Positions 61,070 to 64,000 of a stretch of 64,000 nucleotides of DNA are shown piece after piece. How positions within the stretch are numbered: position 1 is the first letter of the stretch; each line of letters begins with the position of its first letter. The stretch comes from Polyodon spathula. Its lineage: Eukaryota > Chordata > Actinopteri > Acipenseriformes > Polyodontidae. The position numbers were made by a program, and so were the translations under genes. The stretch lies in contig NC_054540.1 of assembly GCF_017654505.1 (NCBI RefSeq), forward strand, positions 38,242,517 to 38,306,516, read 5' to 3'. Below the pieces are notes generated by a model that was given only the letters and a program-made list of their open reading frames with translations, was not told the DNA's origin and ran no database searches.

Positions 61070-62520
61070 ATATTTTTACAAACCAATTCACATTATCACT
61101 AAACTGCTGTGCATTAACGTTTCATTTGTTTAGCAGGTCAAAGGTTAGTGTAGTACAGGTTCAATTATCATTCACTTCTAGAAATGTGTGATTTAGCTAG
61201 AGTGGAACACTTAGATTAGGGTGTGTGAAGTCTGGAATTTTTCCATATGGAGAGCACCAGGTGCTGCTCATGAACTTTGAATACCAATCTGTGAAGCACA
61301 ATCTTTCTGCAGTTTACAAGTATAAATGCTCCAGTAAACAATAACAATCATTTTGACACTGCATTTTTGTAACACCGACAGTGGCAGGTTACATTTATTT
61401 TCTTTGTTTGGTAGAGGACTGTACATCCGGATTATGTTTATTGTTTTTAGAAGAAAAAAACAAACAAACAAACAAAAAAAACATCCCACACACACATTAC
61501 AGAGAAACAAAAACACCACAGGAGTCTGCAGAAAGTGTCAAGCCATGAAAGTTACAGGATCCCTTCATATCATTTATGTTGACTTGAATAAAAAAAACAA
61601 AAATCTAATTTATTTCAGGTTAACGCGTCTGATGTTGTAAACATTTTAATGCACAATTGCTGATATGGGAAGCAAACAGCAATGTTACGTAGGTTTCCAA
61701 AGAGATTCCCCCAATAGTCTATTCTGTGACTTATAATTACTGTTTGGTATTCTGTCCTAAACCATTTTCAATTGGAACATTGACAAATTAATAAAAGGGG
61801 AACATTTGTTGAAATTGATTATTATAGATTTAATTGCAACTGGTACCATTCAGTGGAGCAAAAAGTGTAAATATAAAAACCACTGCATTAGGATAATGGA
61901 CCAAAGGGTGGGGCGTTATTTTGGGCAGTGTAATATATCTAGTGGGCCTGCAGCTCAAACCCAGGACTGGAGAGGTCTTACCTCCATGTAGTTCTCTTCA
62001 GACGATTTTGCGGGGGTGCCAGTGTTTGGCCATACAACAGGTCATAGAGAATGGGTAGTAAGTCTCTCTGCTGAACTGGTTGATGCCAACGAAATGAACC
62101 TCAAGCCAAACTCAGAAAAAAAGGAAAGCCATTACTTTACAAGGCAACACTTTCACTTGTAATAATCAGAACATATAACTGTTTTCCACAAATTTGACAG
62201 TCTCACAGCCGTGCAATGGATTCTCACATTTGAGCATAAGTTTGTTACTATTTGCGAGGCTGAGAAACCATTTATACATGATACAGCGGTAAATGGGGGG
62301 GGGGTATCATGACGATGTTTACATTACCATTCTATATTCCTGTAGCTGCTACTCAAAAGTTCCTCCTTACTCCCAAGATAGAATTGCCTTGTTGTCTCAA
62401 ACTGACCGTTTGTCTGCGAGAGCACTCTATGTTTCTGTACACAACATGTCATTACTCGGTCAATCGAGGGAGAGGCTGTAAGACTCTCATTGTCTTCTTC
62501 ACGTAGAAATTACCACAGAA
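61070..62520. other. no recognised gene
   Basis: Non-coding. A poly-G run of 8-9 lies near 62,296. The last 60 bp before 62,525 (CTCGGTCAATCGAGGGAGAG, TAAGACTCTCATTGTC) correspond in inverted sense to 48,380-48,480, continuing the homology of the MADF repeat. Confidence 0.4.
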
Positions 62521-62529
62521 AAAAGAGAA

Positions 62530-62655
62530 ATGGACATCAATGAGATTATTATTATTAATGAGATAATATAATGTTCTTTATGATGCCAGTGTCGGTGGTT
62601 ATAAAGACAAGGCAAAGAAAGATGCCATATGGTAAGAAATAACAGAATATTTGTC
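62530..62655 (+). pseudogene. MADF-domain protein fragment, second locus
   Basis: The ATG at 62,530 starts MDINEIIIINEII, then after a small frame change NVLYDASVGGYKDKAKKDAI, W, a TAA, EITEYL. L-Y-D-x-S, Y-K-D and W-x-E-I follow the MADF pattern. The one-codon stop replaces Lys. It matches 48.2-48.36 kb in inverted orientation, and the match extends on both sides (TTAATTTTAGTCAAA). Confidence 0.5.
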
Positions 62656-62759
62656 TCTCTTTTATTTCACCTTAATTTTAGTCAAAATGATGAGGAGCGC
62701 CACATACTGGTTTTGTATTTATGTAAAATGACACTTCCTGGTTTTAATAAGTTTGTCCA

Positions 62760-64000
62760 ATGACAAAAATAATCACATTCACACACTAACTGAAGATTTT
62801 ATTAAAACTGAAAAACAATAAAAATGTATATTCAAACTAATTATCAGTATTTACAAAGAAATGTGTAGATGTATTATTTTTGAATGATTTATATATTAAA
62901 ACAGATGTCACATATAAACATTCAGTGTTATTTTATTTTATTTTTTTAGTGTGTGGTGTACCCACACTATTTATTGGTTTTACCTGAGTACCTGAGCTTA
63001 ATAATCAAGTTTATTGTAATTATCTTAATTATTGACAAATAGGAGCATGTTCATCATTCACATTCTCCGAGGCAAAGCCTGTGAATGTTGGGCAGATCTT
63101 CAGAGAGTTTTGATTATGTCATAAGTGACCAAACTGAGCACTGAACTTTTTTACTTTTCACTGATTGATTGATTTGCAGTTTGTTATAATTTCCTGTGAT
63201 TATTTGGTTGTTTTATTTTATATTAATTATTATGTTCAGTGTGTGGTTGGAAACCATTTTATTTGACAGTACAACATATATACTGACTTTACTACTATAT
63301 AGGAGTTATGAAGTGTGTCAAATAGCATTATACTGACTGCACATAATTATTGTGGTGGTCTGTATATAAGACAACCTGCTGATGTATTGTTAGAAACTTT
63401 AAATTGGGAAACAATATGTTGCAATGGAACTGCAGTGACTGTGGCTTTGTTTGTTCTTGTTGCTTGTTACAGCAGGTACCTGGGCCTGGGATTTTGGGCT
63501 GACCCCTGTTGGACAGCATGTGGGATGGGGAGAAGCAGGCCCCAGGTTTTGTCTGTGTGGGGCTAATTTTATAGTGAAGAGGACAAGAGCCATTTTTGGC
63601 CTGGAGTGATACAAGCTGGGACACAAGGAATACAAGGTTGTATCTCTCTGTGCTACAGCTTCTCTTCTCATAGTCAAGAAGCATTGGGACCCTCAAACTA
63701 TCTGCACAATTGAACTTGTTTTTAGATAGTGTTAACCTAATCCAATTGTTTTAGTAAGAATTGTTATCTTACATTAGTTGTCATATTTATAGTTTTAGTT
63801 GATTGTATTTCACTGTGTAAATTATTGTTTGGATAAAGATTATTGTGGCCATTCATTGCAATAAATTGAAGCTTAATTACCTGTGTTGTGGTCCTTGGAT
63901 GTCCTGGGGGGGAGGTTGGGGTTGGTGTCACAGAATCTCAAAAGAGCCTGTAGAGAGTGAAAAATGGGAGGGTTAATGTTTGTACACATAGTTAACAGTG
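62760..64000. other. no recognised gene; possible LTR-like end
   Basis: AT-rich DNA. A polyadenylation signal AATAAA near 63,861, a GT-rich stretch and GGTTGGTGTCACA (63,922-63,934) recall the end of an LTR, but no start or coding part is found. Confidence 0.25.

Noticed and set aside
63860..63940. LTR end with primer-binding site
   Set aside because: Polyadenylation signal and GGTGTCACA are suggestive, but no LTR start, matching LTR or pol sequence is seen.

Overview
This is a vertebrate, almost certainly ray-finned fish, intergenic or pseudogenic window built almost entirely of transposable elements, with two decayed host-type or domesticated gene remnants and no intact protein-coding gene that I can support. 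The repeat content points to a fish: several Tc1-like families, an L2 LINE, a tRNA-derived SINE whose tail ends in a 'GGATAAG-GTCTGCTAA' type box, DIRS elements with a tyrosine recombinase, piggyBac, hAT and LTR elements, and many (TA)n/(CA)n/(AAT)n microsatellites. The CR1 3' end with TTCTTATG repeats and several LTRs remind me of non-teleost fishes such as sturgeons, paddlefish or gar. That last step is recollection and inference, not something computed here.

Layout. 1-430: possible solo retrovirus-like LTR. 825-4,826 (minus): multi-exon pseudogene of an EnSpm/CACTA-like (DUF4218-type) transposase family. 5.4-10.4 kb: microsatellites, two Tc1 fragments fused head to head, MITEs, a piggyBac end and a CR1 tail. 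11-17.8 kb: hAT MITE, LTRs, an L2 LINE carrying a solo LTR with a 5-bp target duplication, a mariner fossil, a near-perfect hairpin, and two solo LTRs of one family in opposite orientation, each with its own target duplication. 18.8-23.3 kb: a third LTR of that family, a complete Tc1 with a broken transposase, and a SINE. 23.42-28.11 kb: an entire hAT transposon with a perfect 8-bp target duplication, itself interrupted by another Tc1. 28.6-32 kb: piggyBac remains, apparently nested. 33.4-35.2 kb: inverted pair of a 310-bp repeat around a small MITE. 35.2-44.3 kb: two DIRS-type retrotransposons, the second complete with inverted terminal repeats and a duplicated internal complementary region. 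44.3-49 kb: inverted repeats and MADF-domain fragments. 49.3-55.2 kb (minus): broken exons of a zona pellucida (ZP) domain egg-coat gene, interrupted by a 5'-truncated CR1 LINE. 55.3-56.0 kb: LTR. 57.8-61.1 kb: two nearly complete Tc1/mariner elements separated and flanked by (TA)n. 61-64 kb: low-information sequence with one MADF fragment.

The elements do not work together as a pathway. The value of the window lies in insertion history: nested insertions with readable target duplications, repeated association of Tc1 ends with (TA)n/(CA)n tracts, and a DIRS element whose recombinase tail and circle-junction sequence occur twice in tandem. All coding sequences described carry at least one stop, frameshift or truncation.
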